From positions 186,001 to 250,000 of the forward strand of contig NZ_JABXWI010000009.1 of the NCBI RefSeq assembly GCF_014930365.1: a stretch of 64,000 bases of DNA, in the 5' to 3' direction. Origin of the DNA: Streptomyces caniscabiei. Lineage in GTDB: Bacteria > Actinomycetota > Actinomycetes > Streptomycetales > Streptomycetaceae. The notes beneath the pieces were generated by a model, which did no database searches, was not told the DNA's origin, and saw only the letters and a list, made by a program, of their open reading frames with translations. Numbering within the stretch: the stretch's first letter is position 1; every line of letters starts with the position of its first letter. Below, one piece after another: positions 43,201-50,761 of the stretch. The translations under genes and the position numbers were made by a program.

Positions 43201-44153
43201 GTGGTGACCTCGTCGTCGGAGAGCACCGAGGTCAGGCGTTCGAAGGCGGACAGCAGGGAGTTCGCGTTGCCGCTCCTGTCGCCGACGGTGGCGAGCATCT
43301 CCTCGTAGGCGTAGTAGGGGCGGTAGGGGATCTCGACGTTGCCCCAGTACGCGTCCAGCGCCTCGGGTGCCAGGTCCTCACGGTCGGCTCCCTTCGGTAA
43401 CCCCTCGAACTTCAGCCGGGCCAGCGCCCGTCCCGCGTCGGCTTTCTCCTTCTCGGCCTCGTCGACCCGCATCGGGACCGGCAGCACCCGGATCCATCGC
43501 TTGCCGTACCCCTTCTCGGCGCTGTGCGCCACGGCGGCCGCGCCGTCCAGCGCCTGGCCGCTGAGTGTGAAGCAGTCGACGAGCACGTCGGGCATCTGGA
43601 TGGTGCAGATGTCCGCGTTGTCGGACAGGCCCGTCCGGCTGTCGATGAGGACGTAGTCGTAGGACGCCTTCATGTCCTCGCGGAGCGTGTCCAGGAACAG
43701 GCCTCCGCCCAGCCGCTCGTAGAAGTTGTCCCACTCGAAGGACGACACCGTCGCCGAGTACTCGCGGTTCTGCCGCCCGGCCGACAGGAAGTCGAGGGAA
43801 CCGCCCTCCGGGAACGCCAGGTTGAGGCGCTCGGGGGTGAGCGAGATGGCGTGGTCCTCGACCCGGGCGTAGTCGCGGTGCCAGGCACCCGGACGTGGCC
43901 CGCCGGTGGTCGCGGCCCAGCAGTAGTCCGTGATGATGTCGATCACGCCGGAGGTGGCGGCGAGCACGTTGGGGTCCAGGAACGGCTCGAAGAAGCGGTG
44001 CAGCCCCGGCGCCTCCAGATCCCAGTCGACCGTCAGGACCCGCTTGCCGTTCGCGGCGAGGATCCATGCCGTGTTGGCCAGGGCCATCGTGCGGCCCGTA
44101 CCACCCTTGTACGAATAGAAGGTGATGATCCGTCCACGCTGCCCGGCCGTCAT
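40215..44153 (-). CDS. fxsT: FxSxx-COOH system STAND/tetratricopeptide protein FxsT
   Basis: The 1,312-residue protein has four parts. An N-terminal ParA/MinD-like ATPase carries the deviant Walker A (YKGGTGRT at 15-22). A TIR/SEFIR-like segment lies at about 340-420 (VEVLVVHAAENRMWAEWVEGVLKRSGC). An NB-ARC domain has its P-loop (FGLGGVGKT) near 525, with LLVFDNADNPEEL as Walker B. TPR units of about 42 residues run from about 880 to 1250 (LG.DHP.TL..A..LA pattern). The layout matches the TPR proteins annotated with FxsA/FxsB/FxsC. It overlaps fxsC as ATGA. The NB-ARC plus TPR layout suggests a switch that oligomerises on sensing a partner; its role is unproven. Confidence 0.9.
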   Translation of the reverse strand: MTAGQRGRIITFYSYKGGTGRTMALANTAWILAANGKRVLTVDWDLEAPGLHRFFEPFLDPNVLAATSGVIDIITDYCWAATTGGPRPGAWHRDYARVEDHAISLTPERLNLAFPEGGSLDFLSAGRQNREYSATVSSFEWDNFYERLGGGLFLDTLREDMKASYDYVLIDSRTGLSDNADICTIQMPDVLVDCFTLSGQALDGAAAVAHSAEKGYGKRWIRVLPVPMRVDEAEKEKADAGRALARLKFEGLPKGADREDLAPEALDAYWGNVEIPYRPYYAYEEMLATVGDRSGNANSLLSAFERLTSVLSDDEVTTLPSVPEQVRLRCLEAFTRQLPQTQAVEVLVVHAAENRMWAEWVEGVLKRSGCRVTLHDVATGPPEPPAPDTRVLLLLSHAFDKSRHAETVRQALTTAVQNAPAALHALARVEEVRPTGAYTDVVDLHRLGEAEGADGLHEVLRLRAEPVTAGGADARFPGRAPDIWDAPQRNTTFTGRSVILDQLREQLRGGISVVLPRPQALFGLGGVGKTQVALEYVHRFMADYDLVWWVSAEHIDNVVASLAELGSRIGAPGGDDMALACQEAVRMLGRGVPTKRWLLVFDNADNPEELTRFFPTGGGGHILVTSRNQAWAQQGASLPVDVFLRQESVEHLSLRAPGLSAEEADRVAEAVGDLPLAVEQAAAWLAETATPVEEYLSELAEQTTHVLDLNQPTDYPTTVAATWNISIARLQERSPASVRLLQLCAFMAPEPISSRLLYSKEMRDELRKVDPAFQESLMVGRAISEIARLALAKVDQVSNSVQIHRLVQAVIRSQLTEEEQRHARHIVHTVLAGARPDDDEPTDNPEDWPRFEVIWPHLRASDIRNCTESEPRRLLIDRVRYMWKRGDFPGAQRLADDLLVHWKPELGEDHRQYLYLRCQLANVLRSQGRYVEAEEIDRDLLDRQRRVLGPSDAHTYITTSSLASDYAALGEYGKAEKLAREAREGFSRTFYPAHPRTLSAANNLALALRMVGRYDDARDIDQDTYFRRKDVLGPDHPYTLSSASSLGRDLREVGHYTESVTLLSGAYEAHKRVLGKDFPGTLSCAKSLAVSLRRAGEFKDAHRLTQATRDQYHAQYDAHTPDSLACDLNLAADLYAADKREEARRIALEALAEYRKVPGEEHPYTQAALNNLGVYHWACGDAEEAGRVFLRVMLRMVEVLGEHHPHTLFCRTNYANVLAEQGRAEEAWVLEESSRDVLKEVLGEHHPEALAVVANSTLTLRALGRVAEADRQREAVVAELSKLKRQLGEGSGVTQLVAQGRRVYRDLEPLAV

Positions 44154-45487
44154 GCTTCTCCTCCGTGATCGGAACCCGCGGCGGGCTGCTGCGGGTAGGT
44201 GGGGCCCATGAGGCGGGGCTGCGGCAACTGTGGGCCCTCGGGCGGATGCGCCTGCGCGTGCCTGAGGTACTGGCGGGTCGTGTGCGCCGCCAGGGCCGGC
44301 AGCACGTCGGCGAACACCTGGAGCGAGGGCACGCCGTTGGCCGCGATCCGGCAGTCGGTCCGGCGCCCCCGCTCCAGGATCAGGGGGAGAGTGCGTTCCA
44401 GCTTCGCCTTGACCTGCCGCCCTTCCGCGCCGTGGCACTCCTCGTCGCTGTGGTTCCAGGGGACGATCGCGCCGACCCAGGGGCGGGCGTTCGCGTCGAA
44501 TGCCTTCAGCCTGCGCCGCCGGTCCTCGTCGAGGACCGCCCAGCAGTCCACCAGCAGGATCGCCGGGTGGCCCGGTTCGGGCTCCTCGGCCCCGGGGTGC
44601 TCGTCGGGCCCGCCGGCCGTCAGCTCGTCGGTGGTCGGATCCTCGTTGTCGAAGTCGGACACCGTGATCCGGTAGTCCAGCGACCGGATCAGCTCCTCCG
44701 CCAGCGTGGCGATGGACCGTGGTGTCTCGTCGCCGTAGGGGTTCCACTGCAGGGAACTCTCGCCGTAGCGGCCGTTCTTCCGGGTCTCCGGGACCCGATG
44801 GCGGGCGGGGGCCGCCACCGTCAGATGGATACGGCGGGGTCCGTCCCCCGGGGGAGCGAAGGCGCTCGGCGTGGACTCGAACGGCCGGGGGGTGCTCGAC
44901 GGCAGCGGCGTCTCCTCGGCGACCTGCACGATGCGCTGGGCGAGCGTGAAGACCGTCTCGTCGTACTCGTCCCGCAGCCGCTGGAGTTTGATCAGTCCAT
45001 AGATCCCGTGGTCCAGATATCGCTCCCCGAACGCGTTGCGCTCCACCTGCAGATGGCGCACCGACTCGGGCAGCCGGTCCATGCCGACACGACTCCACAG
45101 CGCCGGCACGATCGCCGGGATGTCGCCGGCGCCGGCGTCCCGGGCCTGGCGTATGCGGTCGCTGAAGGCGAACCATTCCCGACCGCAGGCCTCGCTGCTG
45201 AAGTACCGCGGGGAGTACAGCGGCACGAACACCCGGCAGTGCGCCAGGTTGTCGCTGAGCCGGACCGGCCAGCCCTCTCCCGAGCGCATCTCCCGGTCCA
45301 TGAAGCCCGCGGGGGTGCCCGCCGGCAGATCGGTGATGGCCAGGATGTCGGCGCACAGATCCTTGTAGAGCTTGTAGACCCAGTGATCCGGGTCCCCGCT
45401 GTCGGGCCCGGACGGAGTGTGGGCATAGCTCAGAAAGAAATAGGGCCGGTTGTCCGGTGCGCCTCGCCCTCGTACATGTCTGTTCAC
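44150..45487 (-). CDS. fxsC: TIR-like protein FxsC
   Basis: The 445-residue protein has an N-terminal TIR-like domain (about 14-165: YFFLSYAHT, MRSGEGWPVRLSDNLAHCRVFVPLYSPRYFSSEACGREW), the defining region of FxsC. A Pro-rich linker near 200-225 and a second conserved part (about 225-415; HLTVAAPARHRVPETR, AIVPWNHSDEEC) follow. Whether the TIR domain has NADase activity is unknown; the typical catalytic Glu cannot be assigned with certainty. GTG start at 45487. It is coupled to fxsT and separated from the acetyltransferase by 111 bp. Confidence 0.92.
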   Translation of the reverse strand: MNRHVRGRGAPDNRPYFFLSYAHTPSGPDSGDPDHWVYKLYKDLCADILAITDLPAGTPAGFMDREMRSGEGWPVRLSDNLAHCRVFVPLYSPRYFSSEACGREWFAFSDRIRQARDAGAGDIPAIVPALWSRVGMDRLPESVRHLQVERNAFGERYLDHGIYGLIKLQRLRDEYDETVFTLAQRIVQVAEETPLPSSTPRPFESTPSAFAPPGDGPRRIHLTVAAPARHRVPETRKNGRYGESSLQWNPYGDETPRSIATLAEELIRSLDYRITVSDFDNEDPTTDELTAGGPDEHPGAEEPEPGHPAILLVDCWAVLDEDRRRRLKAFDANARPWVGAIVPWNHSDEECHGAEGRQVKAKLERTLPLILERGRRTDCRIAANGVPSLQVFADVLPALAAHTTRQYLRHAQAHPPEGPQLPQPRLMGPTYPQQPAAGSDHGGEA

Positions 45488-45598
45488 GCGCCCCCCGCCT
45501 GTCGATGCCCTCTGTTCCCCCGCCGGAGAGTCATCTGGCCGGAACCAACAATGTGCCCGACCACCCCCGTGACCGCATGGCTTGTTTCACGTCATTTG

Positions 45599-46381
45599 TC
45601 AGCGATATCCGGACATCAGCCGAGCTGCGGTGTCGACAGCGTCCCGCATGTCCAGGAGGAGTGCGGGCTTCCCCGCCCATTCCCCCACCCCGAGCAGCTC
45701 ACGCGGCACCTGTGCTCCGATCTCCCTGAAGTCACCGTCGAACAGGGCGAGATCCTCGTACTCGAACCAGTTGCCCTTCTCCTCCAGCACACAGCGGTAC
45801 GTCCGCGTCGGCGGGGGTGGGCTGGTCCGGTACTCGGCGAGGTGGAACGCCGTGCAGACTTCGAACCCCACGCGCAGCAGGAGTATCTGGGCCCCCGCCG
45901 TGTACAGCGCGGCCATCGGGGAGCGCTCGCCGAGATGGCACTGCGGGTCGTGGTCGGCGAGCAGCTCCGCCGCGCGGGCGCCGAGTGCGGCGAACGAAGT
46001 CTGGGGGTGGGCGCTGCGCACGGCGCCCGGTGTGCTGCGCACGCACTCGGCGAGCGCGCCCATCGCCGGGCAGGGAGTGGCGTCCTTCTCGAACGGCAGC
46101 ATTCCTGCCCGGAACTCGGCTTTCTCCCGCTCGGTCATGCCCTCCGTGAACGCCTGGTACTCGCGGGAGGTGTCGGAGTTCTCCGGGGTGAAGGCCGGGA
46201 CGACGAGGGTGCCGCCGGGGCCCAGGGCGCTCAGCAGCGCGTCGCGTACGGCGACGGGGGCGAGGCCGGTGCCGCTCAGCGAGGAGTGGACCATCAGGAC
46301 GCCGCCGGGGCGGACGCCCCACTCGGCCAAGTCGTCGCGGAGCCGGGCCGCGAGGCCCTCCTCCCGAGTGGCGTCACCCAT
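45599..46381 (-). CDS. AAC(3)-family N-acetyltransferase in the fxs cluster
   Basis: The 260-residue protein has the AAC(3) signature VLMVHSSLSGTG near residue 30, GGTLVVPAFTPENSD, HPQTSFAALG and GFEVCTAFHLAEYR. Classical members acetylate aminoglycosides from acetyl-CoA. Placement between fxsB and fxsC, with its ATG 8 bp inside fxsB, argues for a role on the FxsA peptide or product rather than in drug resistance; that is inference. The active-site His of AAC(3) enzymes has a candidate in SAHPQTSF. Confidence 0.9.
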   Translation of the reverse strand: MGDATREEGLAARLRDDLAEWGVRPGGVLMVHSSLSGTGLAPVAVRDALLSALGPGGTLVVPAFTPENSDTSREYQAFTEGMTEREKAEFRAGMLPFEKDATPCPAMGALAECVRSTPGAVRSAHPQTSFAALGARAAELLADHDPQCHLGERSPMAALYTAGAQILLLRVGFEVCTAFHLAEYRTSPPPPTRTYRCVLEEKGNWFEYEDLALFDGDFREIGAQVPRELLGVGEWAGKPALLLDMRDAVDTAARLMSGYR

Positions 46382-48539
46382 GCAGCGTCACCCATTCTCT
46401 TCGTAGTTCCTCTGCCAAGTGAACTCCAGACTCGGTGAGTTGGGCATCCTGCAAATCGGTGAGGCGGTCAATGGTGTCGCGGGCCCGGCGCAGTTCCTCG
46501 GTGCGGGCGGCCGGGTCGGTCGCCGCTGTCGCCCGGCCGATGGCCTCGCTCGCCTCGTCGAGGAGGCGTCCGGCACCGGTACCGGGCACGTTCAGGTCCG
46601 CGATCTGGCGCAGGGCGGCGAGCCTGGACCGCCGCAGCAGCCGGGGCAGTTCGCGGGCCAGCTCCTCGGGCTCGAAGTCGACGGCCACGCCCAGGGCGCC
46701 CGGTGTGTCCGTTCCGGGCAGCAGCAGTCCGGCGCCTGCCGCGAGGGGCGTGATCGTGGTGCAGAGGGACGCGTCGGGGCCGGGCGGCCGGCTCGGGGCG
46801 TCCGTCTCCGGAGCGTCGTACGCGGCGCGCAGCCGCTTGCCGAAGAGGGCCAGGTCGCTGGGGCTCAGCGGGGTCGCGACGGGCACCGGGTAGCAGTCGC
46901 GGTACGGGTCGGCGTCGTCGATGAGCAGCAGTGGTCCGTCCGTGAGGTCCGTCGAGCGCAACGGGCGCCATTCGACGTGCAGTTCCCTGCCGTCCTGATC
47001 CGTTCCCGTCACCTGGAGGCCGTCCGCCGTGACCACGCACTCGACCCGCCCGGGCGCCGAGAGGCGCAGGGTCCCGAGGGTGGGGAGGTGGAGGTCCCGG
47101 TCCGGCTGCCACCAGGTGAGGGCCGCTTCCGTCTCCGCGAGCACGGAGGCCGCCACGGCCGTCGCCGCCAGCCGGGGGAGGTCGGTGTGACCCTCCAGGG
47201 CACGCAGCAGCACGGGGCGCAGGTAGGGGTGGGCGAGCACGGTGTCCAGATGGGCCGCAGCGGCGGCGTCGGAGTCCAGCGCGACCAGGAGCCCCCAGGT
47301 CGCGTCCCAGTCGGGGTGGCCGGACAGCTCCGAGTTCACCCGGGCCAGCAGGGTCCTGTTCAACTCCAGCTGGGCCAGTCGCAGGTCTTCGGTGTCCGCG
47401 ACCGCCGGGTGCAGCGCGCGCTCGGTGATCCGCTCGGCGATGCCCTCGACCAGGCCCCGCAGGTCGGAGCAGAACACCGAGGGGTTGTCGAAGCCCTTCT
47501 CGGCGCTGTAGCGGTGGGCATAGAGGCCGCCGCCGCAGGACTCCACGACCGGGCAGCGACGGCAGGTCTCGCTGACGCCCGCGATGCCCAGCTGCCGGGC
47601 GCGGACGCCGGGGTGCTCGGCGAACTCCGCGAAGCCGTGGCGGAAGACGTCGTAGCCGGTGGCGGGGGCGCCCTCGTACGCGGTCTTCAGTGAGTCGGCC
47701 TGTTCGAAGGTGCCGTCGGTCTCGATGACCGCGAGGTCGGACGGGGCGAGCCCGAGTGCCTCCGTCAGGCTGGGGCCGCCGCGCAGGGTGCTGAGGACCG
47801 AGTCGAACGTCCGGACCGGCATGGGGCGTCCCTGTTCCACCCAGCGGTCGAAGATCTTCAGCAGCCAGTCGGCGTAGGGCGTCCCCCCGCCATGTCCGGG
47901 AGGGGGGCTGTCCCACGTCGAATGCGGGAGGAGGTAGTCGACGCGGGGCGGTTCGAGGGCGGTCAGCGCGTCGTGCACCGCGACCGGGTCGTTGGCCACG
48001 TCGACCGTGCACAGCAGACCCTGGAAGAGGTCCCGGTACTCCGGCAGGCAGAGGAGCCCGATCGCTCGCAGCACCCGGTCGTAGCTGCTGCGGCCTCGAC
48101 GGTCCAGCCGATGGCGGTCGTTCGCCACCCGGTCGCCGTCGAGCGAAATTCCGATCTTCACACCGAATTCCCGGAACACTTCCAGGTGCCGCTTGTTCAG
48201 TTGTACGCCATTCGTATGAATGCGCAGGTCCAAAGTCGTGACCGGCGACAATACCCGGGTGAGTTCCTCGCACATGTGCCGTAGCCGGGCCGGTCCGGCG
48301 AGAAGTGGTTCTCCCCCGTGCAGAATCACGGCGACGGATTCCAGTTCGCTGTCGGCCGCGTATTCGGCGAGCCGGCGAGCCACTTGCCCGAGGGTCTCCT
48401 CGGCGATCACCACCGGCCGCCCACGCCAGCTCTGGTCGGCGTGTTCGTACACGTAGCAGTGGTCACATGCCAGGTCGCAGCGGCTGTGCACCTTGAGGAC
48501 CAGTTGCTGGATCGATCGCTGGCCGCGGAAGTCCGTCAC
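46374..48539 (-). CDS. fxsB: FxsB radical SAM/SPASM peptide maturase with a degenerate metallohydrolase-like extension
   Basis: The protein is about 721 residues. A radical SAM core has C21-x3-C25-x2-C28 (CDLACDHCYVYEH) and VAVILHGGEPLL. A SPASM-type cysteine cluster lies near 323-360 (CRRCPVVESCGGGLYAHRYS). The C-terminal ~320 residues resemble the HExxH peptide beta-hydroxylase domain, but the motif itself is absent (LPRLLRRSRLAALRQIADL stands there). FxsB enzymes make three-residue cyclophanes in FxSxx precursors using SAM and iron-sulfur clusters. GTG 48539 is chosen; a TTG at 48593 would place the start inside the terminator hairpin. It overlaps the acetyltransferase gene by 8 bp. Confidence 0.92.
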   Translation of the reverse strand: MTDFRGQRSIQQLVLKVHSRCDLACDHCYVYEHADQSWRGRPVVIAEETLGQVARRLAEYAADSELESVAVILHGGEPLLAGPARLRHMCEELTRVLSPVTTLDLRIHTNGVQLNKRHLEVFREFGVKIGISLDGDRVANDRHRLDRRGRSSYDRVLRAIGLLCLPEYRDLFQGLLCTVDVANDPVAVHDALTALEPPRVDYLLPHSTWDSPPPGHGGGTPYADWLLKIFDRWVEQGRPMPVRTFDSVLSTLRGGPSLTEALGLAPSDLAVIETDGTFEQADSLKTAYEGAPATGYDVFRHGFAEFAEHPGVRARQLGIAGVSETCRRCPVVESCGGGLYAHRYSAEKGFDNPSVFCSDLRGLVEGIAERITERALHPAVADTEDLRLAQLELNRTLLARVNSELSGHPDWDATWGLLVALDSDAAAAAHLDTVLAHPYLRPVLLRALEGHTDLPRLAATAVAASVLAETEAALTWWQPDRDLHLPTLGTLRLSAPGRVECVVTADGLQVTGTDQDGRELHVEWRPLRSTDLTDGPLLLIDDADPYRDCYPVPVATPLSPSDLALFGKRLRAAYDAPETDAPSRPPGPDASLCTTITPLAAGAGLLLPGTDTPGALGVAVDFEPEELARELPRLLRRSRLAALRQIADLNVPGTGAGRLLDEASEAIGRATAATDPAARTEELRRARDTIDRLTDLQDAQLTESGVHLAEELRREWVTLHG

Positions 48540-48583
48540 TTTCCCGGAGTGTACGCGCCGACCCGACCGGGCGGAGACGGAGA

Positions 48584-48624
48584 GAGACCCCAACGTCCTT
48601 GATGATCAAGGAGGTTGGGGTCTC
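48584..48624 (-). terminator. Strong hairpin between fxsA and fxsB
   Basis: Outer stem GAGACCCCAAC (48584-48594) pairs with GTTGGGGTCTC (48614-48624). After a one-base mismatch, TCCTTGAT (48596-48603) pairs with ATCAAGGA (48605-48612). This gives 19 pairs around a minimal loop. It lies after the fxsA stop and before fxsB, so it may stop most transcripts and give excess precursor over enzyme, or stabilise the fxsA mRNA. Confidence 0.8.
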
Positions 48625-48642
48625 GGATGTGATGCTCGTGAG

Positions 48643-48825
48643 CTAGATGGACGAGTTGAACTCGCCCGCTCCGGCGGGGCGCGCCTCGCGAACCTCTGTC
48701 ACGCGACCGGTGAACCGCTGGACGCGGGGCTCACGCGTGTCGATCGTCGCGAGAGTGGCCGTCCGCTGGGTGGCCGGTCGAGTCGCGCCCGGTCGGCGGA
48801 TCGGCTTCGTGCCCATAACGTTCAT
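48643..48825 (-). CDS. fxsA: FxSxx-COOH precursor peptide FxsA
   Basis: The 60-residue peptide ends EFNSSI-stop, so the last five residues are F-N-S-S-I and fit the FxSxx-COOH rule exactly. The rest is a basic, Thr/Arg/Pro-rich leader. ATG at 48825 has GAGGAGG eleven bases upstream; ATG 48816 is also possible. The expected product carries a cyclophane link within F-N-S made by FxsB. It heads the cluster, followed by a strong hairpin. Two direct repeats lie in its upstream region. Confidence 0.9.
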   Translation of the reverse strand: MNVMGTKPIRRPGATRPATQRTATLATIDTREPRVQRFTGRVTEVREARPAGAGEFNSSI

Positions 48826-48936
48826 GAATTTCTCGTCCTCCTCAAGAGACCAATGCGTCATCAGTCCCTTGCCGACGAGATCCCGTGGCATGGGCCTGGT
48901 CATTGAGGTTCGGACGACACTGTAGGGCATGGTTCT

Positions 48937-48964
48937 ATCATGCACGCCCTATACCATGCACGCC
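48937..48964 (-). promoter_or_regulatory. Direct repeats upstream of fxsA
   Basis: ATCATGCACGCC (48937-48948) and ACCATGCACGCC (48953-48964) recur with a 16-bp period. On the minus strand they read GGCGTGCATG and lie 110-140 bp before the fxsA start. A CTACAGT candidate -10 follows on that strand. They look like an activator or repressor site for the fxs operon or for the divergent SLATT gene. Confidence 0.45.
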
Positions 48965-49082
48965 TCCGGGGGTAAAGGGTGCCTGTCCTCGCCGTGTTCC
49001 GCGCCAGGCGGCCTGGCGCGAATTCAAGATTGACGAGAGCATGACCGTTCCGTTGACTTCCCGGCATCCGTATGAGGTCTGC

Positions 49083-49997
49083 ATGGCTGCGACGCCCGGC
49101 CCCAGCACTACGGTGAGTGATCGAGATCTGTCGCCGTTGTTCCAGGTGTGCGATGAGAAGGCGGTGACCCATCAGGGTGAGTCGTTCAAGGTCGTCCGTA
49201 TGCAACTGGTCGTCCTGCTGCTCGCGACCGCCACCGCGTCACTGGCGGAGCGGGTCGGGAGCCGGGTGCCCTCGGCCGTCGCGGCCGTGCTGTACGGCCT
49301 GACCATCGGGATCGGTGTCTATGTGTCCCGGCGCCGAGCGCGGGCGCAGTGGCAGGCGCACCGGGCTGCGGCCGAGGTGGTCAAGTCGCTGGCCTGGCAG
49401 TTCATGGTCCACGGGGGACCGTTCCCCTCACGACTCGTCAATCCCGAGGCGATGTTCGCCGAACGGCTGGAGGAACGGCTCAGCGAGCTGCGCAAGGTGG
49501 GGTGGGAGGACCCCCGCGAGTCCGTCACCGAGCTCGGGCTCGGGCAGATCACGCCGAGGATGCGCGCGGTGCGCGCCAAGGCGTTCGCGGCGCGGCGCGA
49601 CATCTATCTCCGTGACCGGGTGCTGAACCAGCTGGCCTGGTACGGCGGCAAGGCCGGGCAGGCGCACCAGGCGTCCGTGCGCTGGTCGGGCGTCACCACG
49701 ACCCTGACCGCGGTGGCCCTGGTCACCGCTGTGGCCCGGGCCCTGGGGGTCATCGGCAGCCGCTGGGACCCGACCGGTGTCCTCAGCGCGGCCGCCGCGG
49801 CCGGTGTCGCCTGGCAGGAGGTACGGCGCCACCGCCCGTTGACGTACGCGCACAAGCTCGTCGAACAGGATCTGGACACCCTGCGCGTCACCATGACCAC
49901 CACGGTCACGGAGGACGGGTGGGCCGACGCGGTCGCGGAGGCCGAGCGGCTGGTCTCGCCGCAGCACACGGACTGGCTGGTGCGGTTCGGGTCCTGA
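49083..49997 (+). CDS. DUF4231/SLATT-domain membrane protein
   Basis: The protein is about 304 residues. A hydrophobic pair lies near the N-terminus (VVRMQLVVLLLATATASLAE and a second segment) and another pair near the C-terminus (WSGVTTTLTAVALVTAVARAL and GVLSAAAAAGVAW). Between them, DIYLRDRVLNQLAWYGGKA is the conserved DUF4231/SLATT core. SLATT proteins are predicted two-helix membrane effectors paired with nucleotide-sensing SLOG or nucleotide-synthesising partners. Start 49083 follows GAGG; ATG 49041 (GAGAG) is an alternative. A SLOG-like gene is convergent, 30 bp away. Confidence 0.85.
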   Translation: MAATPGPSTTVSDRDLSPLFQVCDEKAVTHQGESFKVVRMQLVVLLLATATASLAERVGSRVPSAVAAVLYGLTIGIGVYVSRRRARAQWQAHRAAAEVVKSLAWQFMVHGGPFPSRLVNPEAMFAERLEERLSELRKVGWEDPRESVTELGLGQITPRMRAVRAKAFAARRDIYLRDRVLNQLAWYGGKAGQAHQASVRWSGVTTTLTAVALVTAVARALGVIGSRWDPTGVLSAAAAAGVAWQEVRRHRPLTYAHKLVEQDLDTLRVTMTTTVTEDGWADAVAEAERLVSPQHTDWLVRFGS

Positions 49998-50027
49998 CGC
50001 GGGGAGGGCACCCACGGGGCAGGGGGA

Positions 50028-50519
50028 TCAGGCGCGGCGTACGCCCGGGCTCCACAGGACCGTCACCGGGACGCCCGTGAGGCGTGCGTAGTCGACGATG
50101 TCGGCCGTGCCGCCCAGGCCGCGGGCGGGGGCGCCGTCCCAGACGGCGATCATGCGGTCGGTGTGGTCGACGATGTAGCGGCCGGCCGCGTAGTACGCCT
50201 CCTCGTGGGTGCGTTCGTACGGCAGTTGCTCGCGTTCGGCGCAGCATTTGAGGAGACGGCGGTAGGCGGCGCGGACCTCGTCGTCGCCGAGGTGGGTCTC
50301 GTAGTCCATGCCCGGGATGACGGCGGTCAGTTGCAGACCGCTCTCCAGGGCGATCTCCGCGAACAGCTGATCCGCCCCGGCGGCGAGGCTGCTGAGGGCC
50401 CGGGTGCCGGAGGGGCGGCCGCGCAACTCCGCCCGGATGCCCGAGCGGACGGCGGACAGGGCGGCTTCCGGGATCTCCCGGTGTCCGGTGATACCGATCC
50501 GGGTCACGGGCCCTGGCAT
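50028..50519 (-). CDS. SLOG-family (DprA/LOG-like Rossmannoid) protein
   Basis: The 163-residue protein starts VTRIGITGHREI, a TGHR form of the SLOG nucleotide-binding loop. ALSSLAAGADQLFAEIALE follows (the S-L-A-x-G-A-D-Q motif), then AVIPGMDYE, AAGRYIVDHTDRMIAVWDG and GLGGTADIVDYAR. SLOG domains are predicted to bind nucleotide-derived signals. The ATG at 50519 is chosen because GGAGG sits 11 bp upstream, while the earlier GTG overlaps that site. It is convergent with the SLATT gene. Confidence 0.88.
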   Translation of the reverse strand: MPGPVTRIGITGHREIPEAALSAVRSGIRAELRGRPSGTRALSSLAAGADQLFAEIALESGLQLTAVIPGMDYETHLGDDEVRAAYRRLLKCCAEREQLPYERTHEEAYYAAGRYIVDHTDRMIAVWDGAPARGLGGTADIVDYARLTGVPVTVLWSPGVRRA

Positions 50520-50761
50520 CCGTGCGCTCACCTCCGTGGCCGTGTTCCTCCAAGTAACCCTAGCGGCGGGGCACTTCGGCGAGAACGACGCGTACGGGTG
50601 TTCGGTGGGGCGTCACGGGCTCACGGGGGCGACCGCCGGGAGACCGTCGTGGTGCCGACCGCCCTCGCGTGCTCCGGGTGCTGCCGCTCGTGGGCATGTT
50701 CGGAGAAGTGTTCGTAGGGGGTGTCGGCGGGGTGGTCTCGGGGCCGGCTCGGGTGCGTCGG

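Noticed and set aside
40215..45356. A single 1,700-residue minus-strand protein including fxsT
   Set aside because: The part upstream of 44153 is an Arg/Gly/Pro-rich shadow of fxsC. The ATG at 44153 with its ATGA overlap is the true start.
48540..48593. TTG start for fxsB at 48593
   Set aside because: It would put the start codon and ribosome site inside the 48584-48624 hairpin. The GTG at 48539 gives a normal FxsB N-terminus.
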